NCBI GenBank assembly: GCA_021234535.1
Contig: CM037850.1
Coordinates: 2,604,001 to 2,668,000, forward strand
DNA: 64,000 bases
Origin: Stichopus chloronotus
Lineage: Eukaryota; Echinodermata; Holothuroidea; Aspidochirotida; Stichopodidae
Direction of reading: 5' to 3'
In this document: positions 36,781 to 49,270 of the stretch, one piece after another
How positions within the stretch are numbered: position 1 is the stretch's first letter
How the letters are laid out: every line of letters begins with the position of its first letter
Position numbers and translations under genes: made by a program
Notes under the pieces: model-generated
Database searches by the model: none
Seen by the model: the letters and a program-made list of their open reading frames with translations, nothing else
What the model was told of the DNA's origin: nothing

Positions 36781-37139
36781 TAGACTCCCTTATTGTCATT
36801 CGCTCAGGAGGCTGTTACATATTTCCAGTGCTTGGGATATTGAATGTTGAATGTTTTACATTAGAAACAGGCTGGGGCCTGATTGCATCTGAATGTAATC
36901 AATTTATGATCGCAGAGTACGATTACCCCAAGCCTGAGTATATCCTACTTTATAAATGATTAATCACAGCTGATTTGTTCATTTGAACTTCTATCAGGCT
37001 TTGATTTCATTTTAGAGTCATACTGTATATAACAACATTTTTCTTTGCATATTAATTGATAACAGACCAATGTAACTTTAATGTACTGCCATGATAATGG
37101 AATTGTTCATAGTTGGTATGTGCTTCTTCCACATTTACA
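36781..37139. other. No named feature
   Basis: The frame at 36726-36959 starts in the repeat; the remainder has no recognisable domain. Confidence 0.35.
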
Positions 37140-37260
37140 GTGTACGTGGTTGGTGAAACTTTGGATCCGGGTAGCAATTTCAGGACTGGCCCGGGTCCTG
37201 ACATTGTCAGTTGGGTACCTAAATAATCCAGTTACCAGATGCAAACACTTTTTAAAATGC
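37140..37260 (+). repeat. ACTTTGGATC/GGGTACC dispersed repeat, copy 3
   Basis: GAAACTTTGGATCCGGG, GCAATTTCAGGACTGGCCC, TTGGGTACC and TGCAAACACTTTT follow in order, matching 1210-1375 and 49425-49515. Confidence 0.6.
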
Positions 37261-39934
37261 CAGAATTGCTAGAACATGGATCCCTTCAATATTTCATTCA
37301 AAACCTACCAGCTGGCTTAGTTGTTCAACAAAGTATGTTAAATTGTCTGTGAGAATCAGCCTGAAGACGGCATGGTAAACTACTCATTCCCATCATGTTC
37401 AAGCTGATCGATGAATATTCAATACTGTAGGTGGACATGCACCAAATCCTCAGATCTTTTTGTCATAAGGTTTCACATTCCTGTCTGCATATATCATACC
37501 TGATACACCTGATATAGTTAGGTTGACCATCAAAGACTAGCAGGGAAGATTAGGGGTTGCAAGTCCTAAGACTCATCGTCGCATGTTCATGTTGTCTTGT
37601 TGTAAAGAATGTTTGGCAAATACGAACTTTCCATAACCATATGTAGCAAGCTACTGTATGTTCCATGTAATGCACCAATAAATACTATTAAAATTAGTAC
37701 TTAGTTGAAATCTCTCTTCAAGTAGAAAGAGTAACCATAGTTACCAGTTTATTACGGTATTCTATGAAATCCGTGTATGACGTTACGACAAAGAATCAAT
37801 CATATGGATTCATTTTTGGTTGTTATGAATGATTACTGTATGTTCCCTGATTATGTTTAACTGACTGGATAAAAGTTTGAGAATGTTCATTTCTCCAATT
37901 TGAACCTACAATGTATCATGTCTAGTATAGATTGACACGATGTTAGTTTAAAGGGAAATATGTTTGTACCTTACAGTGTTTGCAGTGGGTTTGTCCATTT
38001 TGAAGTGTCAGGGCAGGTTACATGTAGGCCACCTGTGATCAAATCAGTCCCAAATAACATGTCAAATGTTGTGTCCAAAGATTACGACCTGAATGACCTG
38101 AAAACATTTTTTTTTGTAATTATTAAAATAAAGCAAGAAACCAGTAAAAGTTCATAGCGAATGAAAGTTTTTTTCCCATCACCAATTTAAAAATTATGAC
38201 ATAGTTTGAAAAAATGGTGGATCTCATTGTCTTATGTACAACAAGGGCATACTCAACCTCTTTTCCTTGTCATTAATACAGTTTTCTATTTCATACACTT
38301 TAGAAACTTGATCAATATGTAACAGTGGAAAAAAAATAAATAAATAAATGATTTTAAGACTTGTATTCCTATGTGACATTCAACTTGAAAGCCAAAGTGT
38401 TGCCCCTTAAAATTACAATCGAAAATCGCTCGAAATGGCATGTCAAATTTACCAAATTCATCCGAAATGTTGTTAGGCAGACTGGAAACCACCTGCTAAT
38501 TTGGAATAGCTGTCATGAGTTGTGCCTAAGGGATGCCATTTAATCCAATACCCCATAGCGGGAAAGGACTTTGGCAGGGAGGCCTCAAATTTAAAATGGT
38601 CAGTAATAGGAAAACATCGATCAAACCCCTGGCAAAGAGTTGTCAGACAGTCAGGTAAAGTTGATGAATTTATTTTAGATTTTAATGCAGTCAATTTTCC
38701 AGTTTGTCCCTTTTTTCCTTTTCTTTTCATCGATCCGCGAAGTCCTCCTCAAGTGCAGCAGGGACATTTTAAGCATTCTTCCTGACAAGGTGTCTTGACG
38801 AAAAGCTTAAGTTGGACCCCTCCAGTCACAGATTGAATTTATTTCTCCTTTAATGGGAAGCAGTTTGGCATGCTTCAGGGATTGTTCAACATCCCAAGTT
38901 TATAGATCATCAACTTTGCAGGTATGTTTGTATGTGACACTACTGATATAGTATTTAGAACACTGGAACCAGATGGAAATCATTTCTTTACATTGAGGCC
39001 CAAAGAAATATTTCATGCTCTTTGAACAGCTTTATACTGCTTCAAGCATCACTAAAATGTTTTTTTTTTATTTTTTTATTTCAGGATCATTTGTGATACT
39101 GATCACCTCAATTAGCCATAATGCTGTATATGTGAGAAAAGGTTTTCATTTCACACATGCATTATATGACTCATAAAATGCAGTTTCAATTCAAATTTTC
39201 TTTAGGTGTCAGGGTCCTTAAAGGAACAGATATGGTGTTAAAACTGCATTCTCGAATAATTTAAATTTAGGACAGAACTTGTTCAAACTCTTTTTTGCTT
39301 CGCATTATTACATTTTACTTGAATACATTACCAATACAATACCATTACAATTTATCTAGAAGCAATACTGACCCCTTGCTCATACTAATGCATGTGATTT
39401 CGCATTTTTACACCCATTTTATACCCCTATTAAGTGCTCCATTTACTTACACACTAAATCACAAAGGCAATGTGATCTCTAAATCAGCCAGTCGTAGAAG
39501 TTTTCAACAGATAAGAGCTACCACTCATTAGAATGCCTGACACATTGGCCATTCGTGACACTTTCAATTTTCTGTACCTTATAGCTGCTTAGATTTTTAA
39601 CTAGTCACCATCGAAGTTAGTGTACCTATTGTCACTTGGGGAACAATCACACCTCGCCTCGAATGATGCTGCTCCAAGAGCTAAAAGACTATCCATAGCT
39701 TCTTCATAATATCTTCAATATCAGTACCATTTTCACTTGAATAAATATGTCTCAGCTTGCGTACTTCAATAAAAGTTATCCTGCCTAGAATTTGAAGTGT
39801 ATATTAGCGATTGATGACTCACTTCATCTTCAATGCTGCCCTCTCCCCAAAGTTCAGCTGTTGTGTTTGCTATATTGCAACTACTTTCACTGTGTGGCTA
39901 CGGACACCGGTGCGGTGGGAGGCGTCGATCGAAA
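37261..39934. other. No named feature
   Basis: Overlapping frames on both strands at 38286-38785 were inspected. Composition is mildly coding-like but no frame has a splice-site pair or domain. T-rich runs lie near 38108 and 39061. Confidence 0.4.
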
Positions 39935-40626
39935 CGCTCGTAAACCATCGATTCTTCTGTCCCGTTTGTCGAAAACATGTGAAAGGGATATTCCAAAAAG
40001 AGTAAGGGGGTACTTCAAGAATTAATGATCTCATCGTTATCATTTTATGTAATCCTCTCAACAAATGGACCAAAATGCCATCCTCCACTAGTGAAGGAAC
40101 AAAACATTCTTATAAACTGGATGTGACCAAAACATTCAAACTATGTGGTTGAGCAGCGACAAAATGAAATAGATGTCAATGTTTTAGTGTTGTTTGCCAC
40201 ATCAAGATTGTTGTTGTGGTACAGATGTAATGAGGGCATAAACTGTACTACTAATTTGGACGTGTTTTATAGCTCCCTACCTAGTCTGTTACTGCATTAA
40301 GCAGTCTTAGACTAAACGTCTTACGGTCGATCTGTGACACGATAGTTAATTACCGCTGAAAACGGAAAATGTAATTCAGTTGATTACGAGCAGGAATGTT
40401 CGAGAATACTCAAGAAAATACTGAATACTTTGTGTTTCAGGATAAGTTGTGCTCGTATGGGCCTAGGGCCAGCAATGTAAGTATTATAACAGGAATTTAT
40501 TAGGAGGATGTAACAAAATGTTAACGATGAGAATATTATTTCTTAAAGTAACCCCCTTACTACTTTTGGATTTCTCCTTTCACATGTTTTTGGAAACTGG
40601 GACAGGAAAATCAATGGTTCACAAGA
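39935..40626. repeat. Inverted repeat pair of about 120 bp with a 450-bp spacer
   Basis: The reverse complement of 39935-40053 aligns with 40508-40626. Shared strings include AACGATGAGA, TACCCCCTTACT/AACCCCCTTACT, CTTTCACATGTTTT and GGGACAG..AAATC, with about three quarters identity by eye. The spacer contains the candidate microexon 40441-40476. The frames at 39870-40088 (minus) and 40518-40889 share residues because of this inversion and are not independent genes. Confidence 0.65.
40441..40476 (+). other. Candidate 36-nt microexon between inverted repeat arms
   Basis: TTTGTGTTTCAG ends exactly at 40440 and GTAAGTAT begins at 40477, a very clean splice-site pair around 36 nt (DKLCSYGPRASN in phase 0). 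It sits between the two inverted arms described at 39935-40053 and 40508-40626. It could be a microexon of an unknown or upstream DGK transcript; a chance pairing of sites is the alternative. Confidence 0.2.
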
Positions 40627-41469
40627 ATGTTGATTATTCCATGATCCCACTGTACCTCTCGGCTTCTGAAACCTTCACTGTTTGGCAAGTTAAGCAGTTT
40701 ACCATACATTGTGTAGCCACTTTGTGGATATCTTCTACGTTCACATTGCAGTATAAATTGTATGCAAAATATCATTACATTGGGGTCAGTGCCGTCAAGA
40801 TATATTTTTTGTGTACAGTGCATGTGCAACGTTTCAGAAGCATTTACAGTGAGATCTGTTATGGCTTCATTTTAAAACTGAATTTTTGAAAACAGAGACA
40901 GTATACAGATGATCCTGAATATTCTTCATTAACAGTGTTAAATAGAAGGTCCTAAGTAATATTGGTGGTCCTAGGATACTGACAGATAGTAAGTGCCAAG
41001 TTCGTACTTCTGGTGTACTTCTCACATCGTATATTTTTGTCCTTAAAGTGATCAATTTTTTGAAATTATGGTAATTAGTACAGTATAATCTTTAAGTTGC
41101 TTCATTCAGTCATTTTATTACAGAATATAGTGGATTATAATTGTCATTCATTCATTTGCTTGTTGATTATTGTTTTTTGCCTGGTTAATGCACCAACTTG
41201 CTTGCATTCAGGTGGAACTAGTACACATTTGGTAACACAAAACTATCCTGTACTTCACACACAATTGTAATGTTATGTGATCCATGTATCTCATCATATG
41301 GTGAACTCAGGGATCCTTAGAATTTATTTCCAAGTGCCATCACTTCCTCCAAAATATGTACATATCTCATCAGCTCAAAACTTGATGATGTACAGTGATA
41401 TCCTGTCCATGTGAGCATATTTACTGCTTACTTAGAGTTCAACCTTTAGCTGAAATTTGATTTTCTCAC
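40627..41469. other. No named feature
   Basis: No repeats or exon-like segments recognised before the minus-strand exon candidate. Confidence 0.4.
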
Positions 41470-41548
41470 CCTTTGGGAGGACCTCAGAAAGTTCACTGAG
41501 TATGAGATGAGTTGAGTCCAATGAAGGAGCATCTTCCAAGGAACAAGC
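41470..41548 (-). CDS. Candidate internal exon on the minus strand
   Basis: On the minus strand a very strong pyrimidine tract of some 60 bases (plus coordinates about 41551-41640) leads to CTCTCCCAG at 41549. A 79-nt segment follows that is open in frame, then a GTGAGA donor at 41469. The frame reads ACSLEDAPSLDSTH, then LILSELSEVLPKG, an amphipathic Leu/Glu-rich segment with plausible codon use. The tract plus both splice sites make this the best-looking anonymous exon in the left part of the window. I recognise no family. If real, it needs partners upstream (to the right) and downstream (to the left), and none can be proved. Confidence 0.32.
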
Positions 41549-42099
41549 CTGGGAGAGGAACAGGGAGATGGTTGAGAGAGGGAGGTTGTGCTGCGAGAAC
41601 TGAAAGATTATGAGGAGGCGGGAAGAAAGGATTAGGGTCAGGCATGGGACCTTCCTTGGGTACGGTATACTAAAGTATAAGGTGCACTGAAAACATCGAG
41701 ATGTATAGAGAGCCATAATGCTGACAGGTGTATTCTAAATATAAATGTCGCCCTCTATTTATGTGAGCTTAGAAACATCCACAGTTATAGGGATTGAGGA
41801 CCACCAGTTAGCACTTAAATATCCTGTTTTCAAATGTGTAGTGCAAGTTACAAGTAGCATAAGTGAGTTAAACAGTCATATGGCCTGGCCTGGTGGGTAT
41901 GGGTGGGGGACATTGGTGGCACATGGCCCAAGAAAATTGTAATGTAAGGTCCACCATTTTGGGATTACAAATAAACAAAAGATATTATTTTGCATCTAGA
42001 ATCCTCGGAGAGGATCAACAGAATTAGACAGGGGAGATAAACAGAATTACCAACGGTGGATGGATGGTACCCTGGGGACATGTAACAGAGTTGTGGTTG

Positions 42100-42240
42100 A
42101 GTCTGGGCCGCTGTCAGAGGCGGAGGTCGGCCTAGAACTGAGGCCTAGAACTTGTAACACAATATGCATTAGGGGCCATGAGGTCTCTAGAGGCCCGAGA
42201 AGTCGAGGTCAAGACAGGCCTTGACTACAACCCTGTTAAG
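42100..42240 (-). mobile_element. Possible hAT-type remnant end (GGCCTAGAAC / TTGACTACAACCCTG)
   Basis: GC-rich, with GGCCTAGAACT at two sites, GTCGAGGTCAAGACAGGCC, and an end TTGACTACAACCCTG at 42221-42235. Reverse complemented, this end begins CAGGGTTGTAGTCAA and parallels 31290. It could be the opposite end of a related element. Weak evidence. Confidence 0.3.
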
Positions 42241-42422
42241 AAGGGATGTGAGATGGCTATGTATGACAGTGTGACTCCAAATGAGGATATGTCACAGGGT
42301 TTTAATTATCAGCAGTGACAAAAACGTATTTCAAGTTTTTAGAACATATAGTTTTTATCTATAAATAGAGTGAACAATATAATGTTCTTGCTTTATTTTG
42401 CTTTACACTGAGGCAAAATATA

Positions 42423-42614
42423 GAAGAGAATGGTGGGAAGGGGCATCTGAATAGGATTTGTGGGTAACGACAACTGAAGAGAATGGTGGTAAGGGACAAC
42501 TGAAGAGAATGGTGGGAAGGGACATCTTAAGAGAATGGTACATGGGAAGGGGCATCTGAAAAGGATGGTGGGCAGAGACATCTGAAGAGGATGGTGGGAA
42601 GGGGCATGTGAAGT
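42423..42614 (+). repeat. 26-30 bp minisatellite, about seven units
   Basis: GAAGAGAATGGTGGGAAGGG-type units begin at 42423 and continue with variants to GAAGAGGATGGTGGGAAGGG near 42584. Unit length varies from 26 to 30 bp. Purine-rich on the plus strand. The minus-strand PTILF/CPFPP frames at 42393-42627 are the array. Confidence 0.85.
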
Positions 42615-42929
42615 GCTCTACTGACACTTTGATAATGATTGGTGGACTAGGCTTAGGTCAGGTTTAAATTTAAAGTGTCCTATCAACTATTCATGTTCAA
42701 TGAACAGTAGCAAAATAATTAGGTCTTGACCTTGAGGGGCTGTGACGTTACAACACAGTAATGACCATACAAATGTTGAGGAAGACCCTGTGACTTACAA
42801 CGTCATGTGGGGTGACTAGCAACTTTGTCAATTTTGCAGCAATGTTGGTATCTTTTTTCACAAAGTCAGTTCAGAATGGAAAACTGCACTTACATTACTC
42901 TCGGATGAAAAACATAATCTTTAATAATA

Positions 42930-43065
42930 ATGTGACCTGGCCAGGGATCAAACCCAGAACCTATATCCTGCTGGTCAGTTGCTATTAGCTTCATTGCTTC
43001 AAATGCAACCACCTTTTCCCACCCATCCACATCACCACTCTGCATGCAGCACCCCAGGGATTGTA
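42930..43065 (-). mobile_element. Possible tRNA-derived SINE fragment
   Basis: The minus strand reads GGTTCTGGGTTTGATCCCTGG (plus 42940-42960), a good Pol III B box in a T-loop-like setting. About 50 bases upstream is a GGTGGTTGCATTTGAAGC segment that is a weak A-box candidate. No complete cloverleaf forms, so a SINE head or tRNA relic is favoured over a tRNA gene. Confidence 0.35.
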
Positions 43066-44904
43066 CGTGTAGATTAGAATCATGTTGCAATTATGGATTA
43101 TGTTAAGCTCTTCAGATGTTCTGCTTGTGCAATGCACAGAGATGGTGCTTGTACCATCTGGGTGATTATGAAAGGTCAAAAGAAACATGCACACATGACA
43201 GTCATGTAATGCCTAAGTTTAATTTGTCCTTGGCTTACCAAAAGAAAAAGATCGTCACAACTTTGTACTTTTCACGTTTCATATCACTTCACATGGTTTG
43301 TTACTCTTAACAAGAGAAAAAAAAATTGTGTTGAAAACAATGCAGCAATTGAAATTTATTTCAATAAAGTATCGTGCCACTCATGCAAAACATTCCCATA
43401 TGCCATTCTGTACAGAATGGTGGAAATTATTCAAGGGTATAGTTCTGCCAAGTGCTTGCATGGAGCTCTACTTGTAATATGCTCTCAGCCATGATTTTGC
43501 CAGTTAGTCTGTAGTCATTTGCATATGAATGTTTAATCATTTACATTCGAAAGGCAAACACCTTTTCAAATTCAGAGCATGCAAATCCCCTGCCCTCCTC
43601 CCCTCAGCTCTATGCCACATCATCCTGTTTTTTCAATAGGATTATTTATGTGGTTGTATTTTCTCTATAGAAGGCACAGTTTTCTCTTGGTTGCAGATCC
43701 ACATTGCTTTGCTCTGTTAAAGCTCTCAAGGACTTATTCCTTAATTGACATTCAGTTACGGACATTCCCAACTTTCTCCGCAAGCCACTTGGAAACAATA
43801 CCTTCAGTGTAACTTTGGCATGACTCATCAAAATCCATCAGACAGCCATCATAATACAGGAATTAAAGATCATCTGAGAAACCCCTTCGACATGGCAATG
43901 CAGTATTGATAAAGCTGAAACTTACACTCTGGCCTGTTTTCAAGCTTTTCTTTTTTTGTAGTCACAATCTATTTTTAGCTTCCTGAACCCTGCTCTGCTT
44001 CACGGCTGCTTGCACACCAGAAAAAAGTCAGCAGCCAGTAGTGTGTGAATGGCGATGGTATTGGTCATGTTTTGACTGTGTGCATCTGGACTGTGTTTAC
44101 AGTTAAATACTGCCAGCATGGGACAGACACATCACAAATTTCACTATCACCGTGGATAGAGAGAGTTCAACCACTCGGCGATGATGAATCTCAGAAGCGT
44201 ACAGCATCTTTGATCGGTGGTGGGGTGCTTCAGAACAGTGGACACACGAACACTTTCGCTTCTGCCCCGGTAGACGACAGCGTGCTGCAGAGATTTGCCC
44301 AGCTACTTAAGAGGAGAAGCTGGTTCCGTATTGGTGGGATTTCATCCGGCAGATCGGAAGCCGTGAATCTGTTTCTGAGATCTTGAAAGGGAGAGAGACT
44401 GTGAGTGTAAGAAGTGTAACTGAGTTCGGTGGTGAATTAGAAACAGCATCATTAGCTCGTCAAATAAAGATTTGGACATTCAAAGACATTGACACATAAT
44501 TCATTTGGACGAGGAACAAAGAGGAATGTTCCTGGATGAACTAGAATGCACTCTGCCGTTGTTCATTCCATCTGAAGCTACCAGTTGAGATTTTATTTCA
44601 AGCAAAAGGGAAAAAAAAGCTTTTGACCTGTTTATGATAGCCTTCAAGAGATAGTCGATTCTATTAGAATTAATGTCAAAGCATTTGGGATGTAAAAAGT
44701 TGTGGTATACAAGCCTTTTGATTGAAATAGGCACTGAAACACAACTTCACAAGGGATGTAATTCTTTGATTGCACATAAAGTGAAACTTCATTAAGCCGG
44801 TGACTATTCTAATATGTTTGTAGGATTGCTAGTTACAACTTAATAAAAGTCTTGTTACTGAACAATGTGAGAAGTAATACACCGCACAAATTTTGTGTGT
44901 TTCC
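43066..44904. other. No gene called; GC/CpG-richer patch at 44130-44400
   Basis: The patch at 44130-44400 has more CpG than its flanks (ACTCGGCGATGATG, ACACGAACACTTTCGC) and a frame open for 113 codons to TGA at 44386 without any in-frame ATG. It is followed by an ACT|GTGAGTGTAAG donor-like site near 44400. It could be an untranslated first exon of the DGK gene; this is not established. Confidence 0.3.
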
Positions 44905-45342
44905 AAGGTCGATAAATAAAAGTTATAGAGCAAGAGTTACAACTCGTAAACTATTCACTGGGACCAGCTGCCTGTTGTCATTTTGGAGTTGACGTAGACT
45001 TTTCTCCTTTGCTTTGTGGTTAATGCTGCATAGTAGTTGGCTGGTCACTGCCTCTGTTATGCATGGATATATCATACTTTTTCCAGCAATGCCCTGACTG
45101 CTGTCTCCTTGTGGAAATGAACGCGATCTTCGGACAGAAGAGATGGATTTGTTTTAACTTCCACAGTCTTTTACCGTGAACTATCAACTCTTGTTTCCCT
45201 ACTCAAATAGTCTGGTACTTCTTGTAGAGACCAACAAATTTACATTGCCACGTGTTGAATCGTGAAACTTATCTTTCACTTGACCGAGTTGCCAGAACTG
45301 ATTTCAAATTTTCTGTGGTGATATTTGTCAAGGTCAGACAGG
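44905..45342 (+). promoter_or_regulatory. Probable proximal promoter and 5'UTR of the DGK gene
   Basis: The 440 bases before the DGK start codon have no competing in-frame start. They contain an A/T-rich GATAAATAAA box at 44911-44920 that could serve as a TATA-like element. The segment 44960-45340 is richer in GC and CpG than its flanks, as expected for a 5' leader. A CAAGGTCAG sequence ending five bases before the ATG could instead be a splice acceptor, which would place the true first exon further upstream. The transcription start cannot be fixed from sequence alone. Confidence 0.35.
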
Positions 45343-45554
45343 ATGGCTAGCCCTAAAGATAAATTGCATGCTGGTTTCCAGTTTGGTAAATCAAAGCATT
45401 ACAAACCTCGTTCGAAGTCCCTTGGAGCAGCTGCTCTGCTGCAATCAGGAATCGAAGCCCTTCGACACCGCCAGAAACAACGCAAGGCCGACAGTGACAC
45501 GGAGGTAGACTCGGGGGGTCCTCTACTGCCAAGAAACAGGCCTGCTAGTTTTAA
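45343..45554 (+). CDS. Diacylglycerol kinase zeta/iota-class, coding exon 1 (N-terminus)
   Basis: First coding exon of a type IV diacylglycerol kinase, the class that phosphorylates diacylglycerol to phosphatidic acid and ends lipid second-messenger signalling. The ATG at 45343 is the first in its frame (in-frame TGA at 45319) and has a strong context, A at -3 and G at +4. It encodes 70 residues plus two bases of a split Lys codon, then a GTACGT donor at 45555. The peptide is basic and Ser-rich: MASPKDKL start, a KSKHYKPRSKS stretch at residues 16-26, a small helix-like LGAAALLQSGIEALRHRQKQRK, then an acidic patch DSDTEVD at 50-56. This N-terminus matches no vertebrate DGK that I recognise; these N-termini are variable and come from alternative first exons. 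Identification rests on the joined exon 2. The end in phase 2, just before KAISK, fits the junction where vertebrate zeta isoforms swap first exons (family knowledge). Confidence 0.85.
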
Positions 45555-48500
45555 GTACGTGTAGCAAGCTAATTCATGTATTTTAACGTAACTTGTTTTA
45601 AGCCTTACCGTACTTCTAAATACAAACGTACAAGTACAATAATATTGTTGAACACTGTGAACTTGTGTCAAAATCAGAAAATAGATTTGGTTCTGTCTGA
45701 AGATATTTTGCATAGTGAAACCAAGGAAGGTTACTGATACTTTGTGACAGGTCATGTGATTGTGGTTAAGTGTTGCTAGGTTCATCTTCAAATAGCTTAT
45801 GTGTGGGGGCCGTATAAAATCAACAGGTGTTTGCATAGTACGTTTTTTGAGGACATACAGGTGGCACATAGTGTACAACCGAATCGTAGATTATCATGTA
45901 CTATATAAATATCAATAATTTGAGTCCTTTTAAGAGTCACGTATCCTGGTGATCGACTTGTAGGGACCCATGCAGTACAATATACAGGGCATGGTCTTCC
46001 ACAGGGCTGCAGGAAGTAGGTCATCTGTTCTAGATGTGTTATTGTGAAATCAGTGGTCCTGATGGAGGGACAAAACAAAGAGTAAATAGCAAGGATACTC
46101 ACACACTCACTCATGGCTGTAATTACGATGTAAATATAAGTCTGTTTAGTTCAATTAGTCCAACTTGTTAAATATGTTGACTTATTATTTGCAATGTAAT
46201 GTGTAGCCATTGTGATATGTTTTAAGCTCATGTCTGAGATTTCTAAGGTTACATTAACGATTGCAACCGTAATTTGTCACTGCATCAATTTAAAACTGGA
46301 ATCTCTTTTCATCTGATTATTATGATGTAATGCTTCCCCCAAACATTCTGGATTTCGTAACCTGCATGAGCTATAGTCTTAGGTTGCACCTACAGTGAGC
46401 TAGAAGCTTAGTAATTCAATGTTTGTAACCTATATGTATAATGTTTATTCATAAGTAAAGATGATGGAATAGCGAAGAATTATGATTCACTTGTGTTTGA
46501 CAGTCAGATAACTACTCCTTAAAAACAATGTTCCAATGTTCATAAATGGATCTTAGCAAATCCGTCCACGTTACTGTAGTCTGTATATTGTATTTTTCAT
46601 TGAGAAATCCGAATTTAAAATGAAAAAAAAAAAAGCACGTTCATCAACCTGTCTGCAGGCCTCCTAGTGTCGATGAGCACAGTCTCTGAGTATATTGTGC
46701 CATTATAGAATGTATGCTGAGAAAGCTTGCACTAAATATGGCACTTTGTCTAGTGATTGCATTCATTGTGGTTAAAACATGAATAATGTTGTGGATGTAT
46801 TATATGCTTTGGTTTAGTTTGACAGTGCTACAGAACATAAACTCGCAATATAACTGTCGGATTATGGGGGCTTTAAGTAACAAGTGTATCGTGTTCGAAA
46901 ATAATTGTGAATATCAGTTACGTATCAATTTTAATGTGTGTTAAGCCACGACCACATTTTTGAGATGATTAAAGATGAATGCATGCAATCGGATGCTGGG
47001 AATCGCTGTGATAATTTAAGTTATACAGAGGGTTTGGATACCTTAGAGATTGCACACAGAAAGAACCATCAACGAATTACACGATACAGAGTGAAAATTC
47101 GTATCGCGTAGAACACCAGCTGACAAGATATGAAAAGTATGATGTTGTTGCATTAATTTATCAGGACTGTAATATATATACTATAATATATTTGCAGTAG
47201 CATATAGGCTGGGAAATTTTTAGTAGTCTGATTGAAATTTGTTTGTCCTTTGACGGAGAGTGCATGTGTGACAGTATAATGTACTTCAGATAAACGTAGC
47301 TGACGTAATGGCAGCGCCATTCTATTATTAGGATCCTTGGTCCCTTGGACACGTCGGTGAGGTTCTTAGATGAAAATGAGGAAAATCAAAAACTGAAAGA
47401 ACAGAATTTAAGAGCTGGTGAATTAACTTGTGTTTGAGAGTGATTAGTTAACAGGAATAGTTCACTGCACACTACTTGCCTTAAAATCTCTAAATTAAAG
47501 TTATACTGTTTTTGCAGCTGACATATTATCGAAAAGTTAATTTGCATTCGTCAGATCTATGCACGTTGCTACTTTCAGCGAGAAGCGTTTATTTCAAGGA
47601 AGCTGTTAGCCCAGTGGATTCCTCATGATCATGGTAGAATATTTATGAAACTTTATTTTTCTTGATTCAGCTCGTGATCTACTGTAAATAAGTTTGTTTG
47701 TTTAGCTTGTTGTCTACCTAATGTCTCAAACTTTTTCTAATCTTCACAACTTTATTCATTACCAAATTCTTCCAGCTTAGTTGAATGATCAAATTGATAA
47801 TTCCAGTTTCCAGAGGACCTGTGTTTTTTTGTACGTCTAACGCTCGATTGCAATCTGAGGGTTATTTTTATCAAAAAGGTTGGATTCTATTTTCTTGTTT
47901 TGTGGTCAGAGGCCAACTGTTTTTTTTGTGATACTGTCATGACTGCTAGCTCTTTTGCTCTGTTAACTCTGACATTGCCGACATCCCTTCCTCTGCCCCG
48001 GGTCCGTTCCTGTTTACGATGTAGAATCAAAGCTAAGCCTCATTTTGAGGTGTTTGTCGCACAAAATAGTCTACAGGCTTCCACAGCTGTGCTATTTTTG
48101 GAGTTATTACGCTGTAAGATGGACAAAATCTAGACGAGTCTTCTTTGAGGCTCTCTTGTGTAAAATCTGTCGTGTTTCCGAATTCGATGTCTTCTCTTGG
48201 TTGTTCAAAAGTGCATCTGCCATAGCTACTGAATACAGTGTATCAGTAGATCAGACATAATCTCAGGCAGCTACTCTCATCTTAAGTCATTGCACAGCAT
48301 AGCCTAGGTGTAAGTGCTTCTGCTTCCTCACATTTTAGAATTTTTAACGCAAGAATTGTAGTAATGACCCCCAAAAAAGTAAATTATAGTACCAGTTACG
48401 GTAGTTAATTAACATGCATGTTGTGCGCAATTGTTTTTCTTAAGGTTATCTTCGATACCTCATAATTAAAGAAAATAAAATCGGCATCGTAAATTTGCAA

Positions 48501-48654
48501 TTTTTCAATATGGGGGGTGAAGTGAATCATAGCTGAACCATATTGTGTGTAATTGTCATCGTCGGTTCCTAAAACCAGAACCATGAGATACCTGACTGCT
48601 ACCAGTCAGGAACGTTACTCAGGTACCTTGAGGAAAATTACGAGGCTTGCTTGC

Positions 48655-48750
48655 TGTTAACACTTGCATTTGGACAGAACCTTATAGTCGGTGCAGAAAC
48701 TTGATTGCCGCTAACATTTGCATTTGGACAGAACCTTATGGTTGATGCGG
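48655..48750 (+). repeat. 54-bp tandem duplication
   Basis: GCATTTGGACAGAACCTTAT occurs at 48666 and 48720, each preceded by TAACA(C/T)TT and followed by a GTYGRTGCRG segment. Two diverged copies inside DGK intron 1. Confidence 0.8.
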
Positions 48751-49270
48751 AGGGGTCTGATAAGTGTAAACACTTAGACCTCATCAAATTGCTTCACCAT
48801 ATTGTGCTATCATTAGATTTGGCACTTGCAATTTTCATTTAAAATCACACTTGATATATATTACAGCCTGATCGTTGTATTACACCTGATATATTTTTGT
48901 AAAGTCCAGTTTCTCTAAACTAACACTCAGAATATCTGATATATGTAATATACACAACATACTAGTGTGAAGACATAAAGCAGTATTGACATTCACTTGA
49001 TGAAGGATTATTATTGGTTAATAAGGTTCACCCATGGGGTACTCAATGTTGTGTAGGTATGTAGGTACTGCAGTGTGTATTCAGATATATCTGTTAAAAA
49101 CTAAACGTTTGCTGTGGGTCCAAATTTCTGACATGGGTGTACCGACAGTCCATTATGATTGGGTACCCTGAGTACCAGGAATAACACATACTCCCATTAA
49201 TTTAGCTAGTTTTTTTGCCTAAGTTTGTTTAAGTCATAAATTTATACGACATGCTTTGCACTGTCAATAC

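Noticed and set aside
40518..40889. 123-codon plus-strand frame beginning MLTMRILFLK
   Set aside because: Shares its start with a minus-strand frame at 39870-40088 because both lie in inverted repeat arms; no domain.
44045..44386. 113-codon plus-strand frame with coding-like tail just upstream of the DGK exon
   Set aside because: No in-frame ATG, and it ends in a stop with no usable donor in frame before it. Frames of this length are expected by chance; kept only as a possible untranslated exon.
45399..45878. 159-codon minus-strand frame overlapping DGK exon 1
   Set aside because: Antisense shadow of the exon plus intron sequence; no splice sites or domain.
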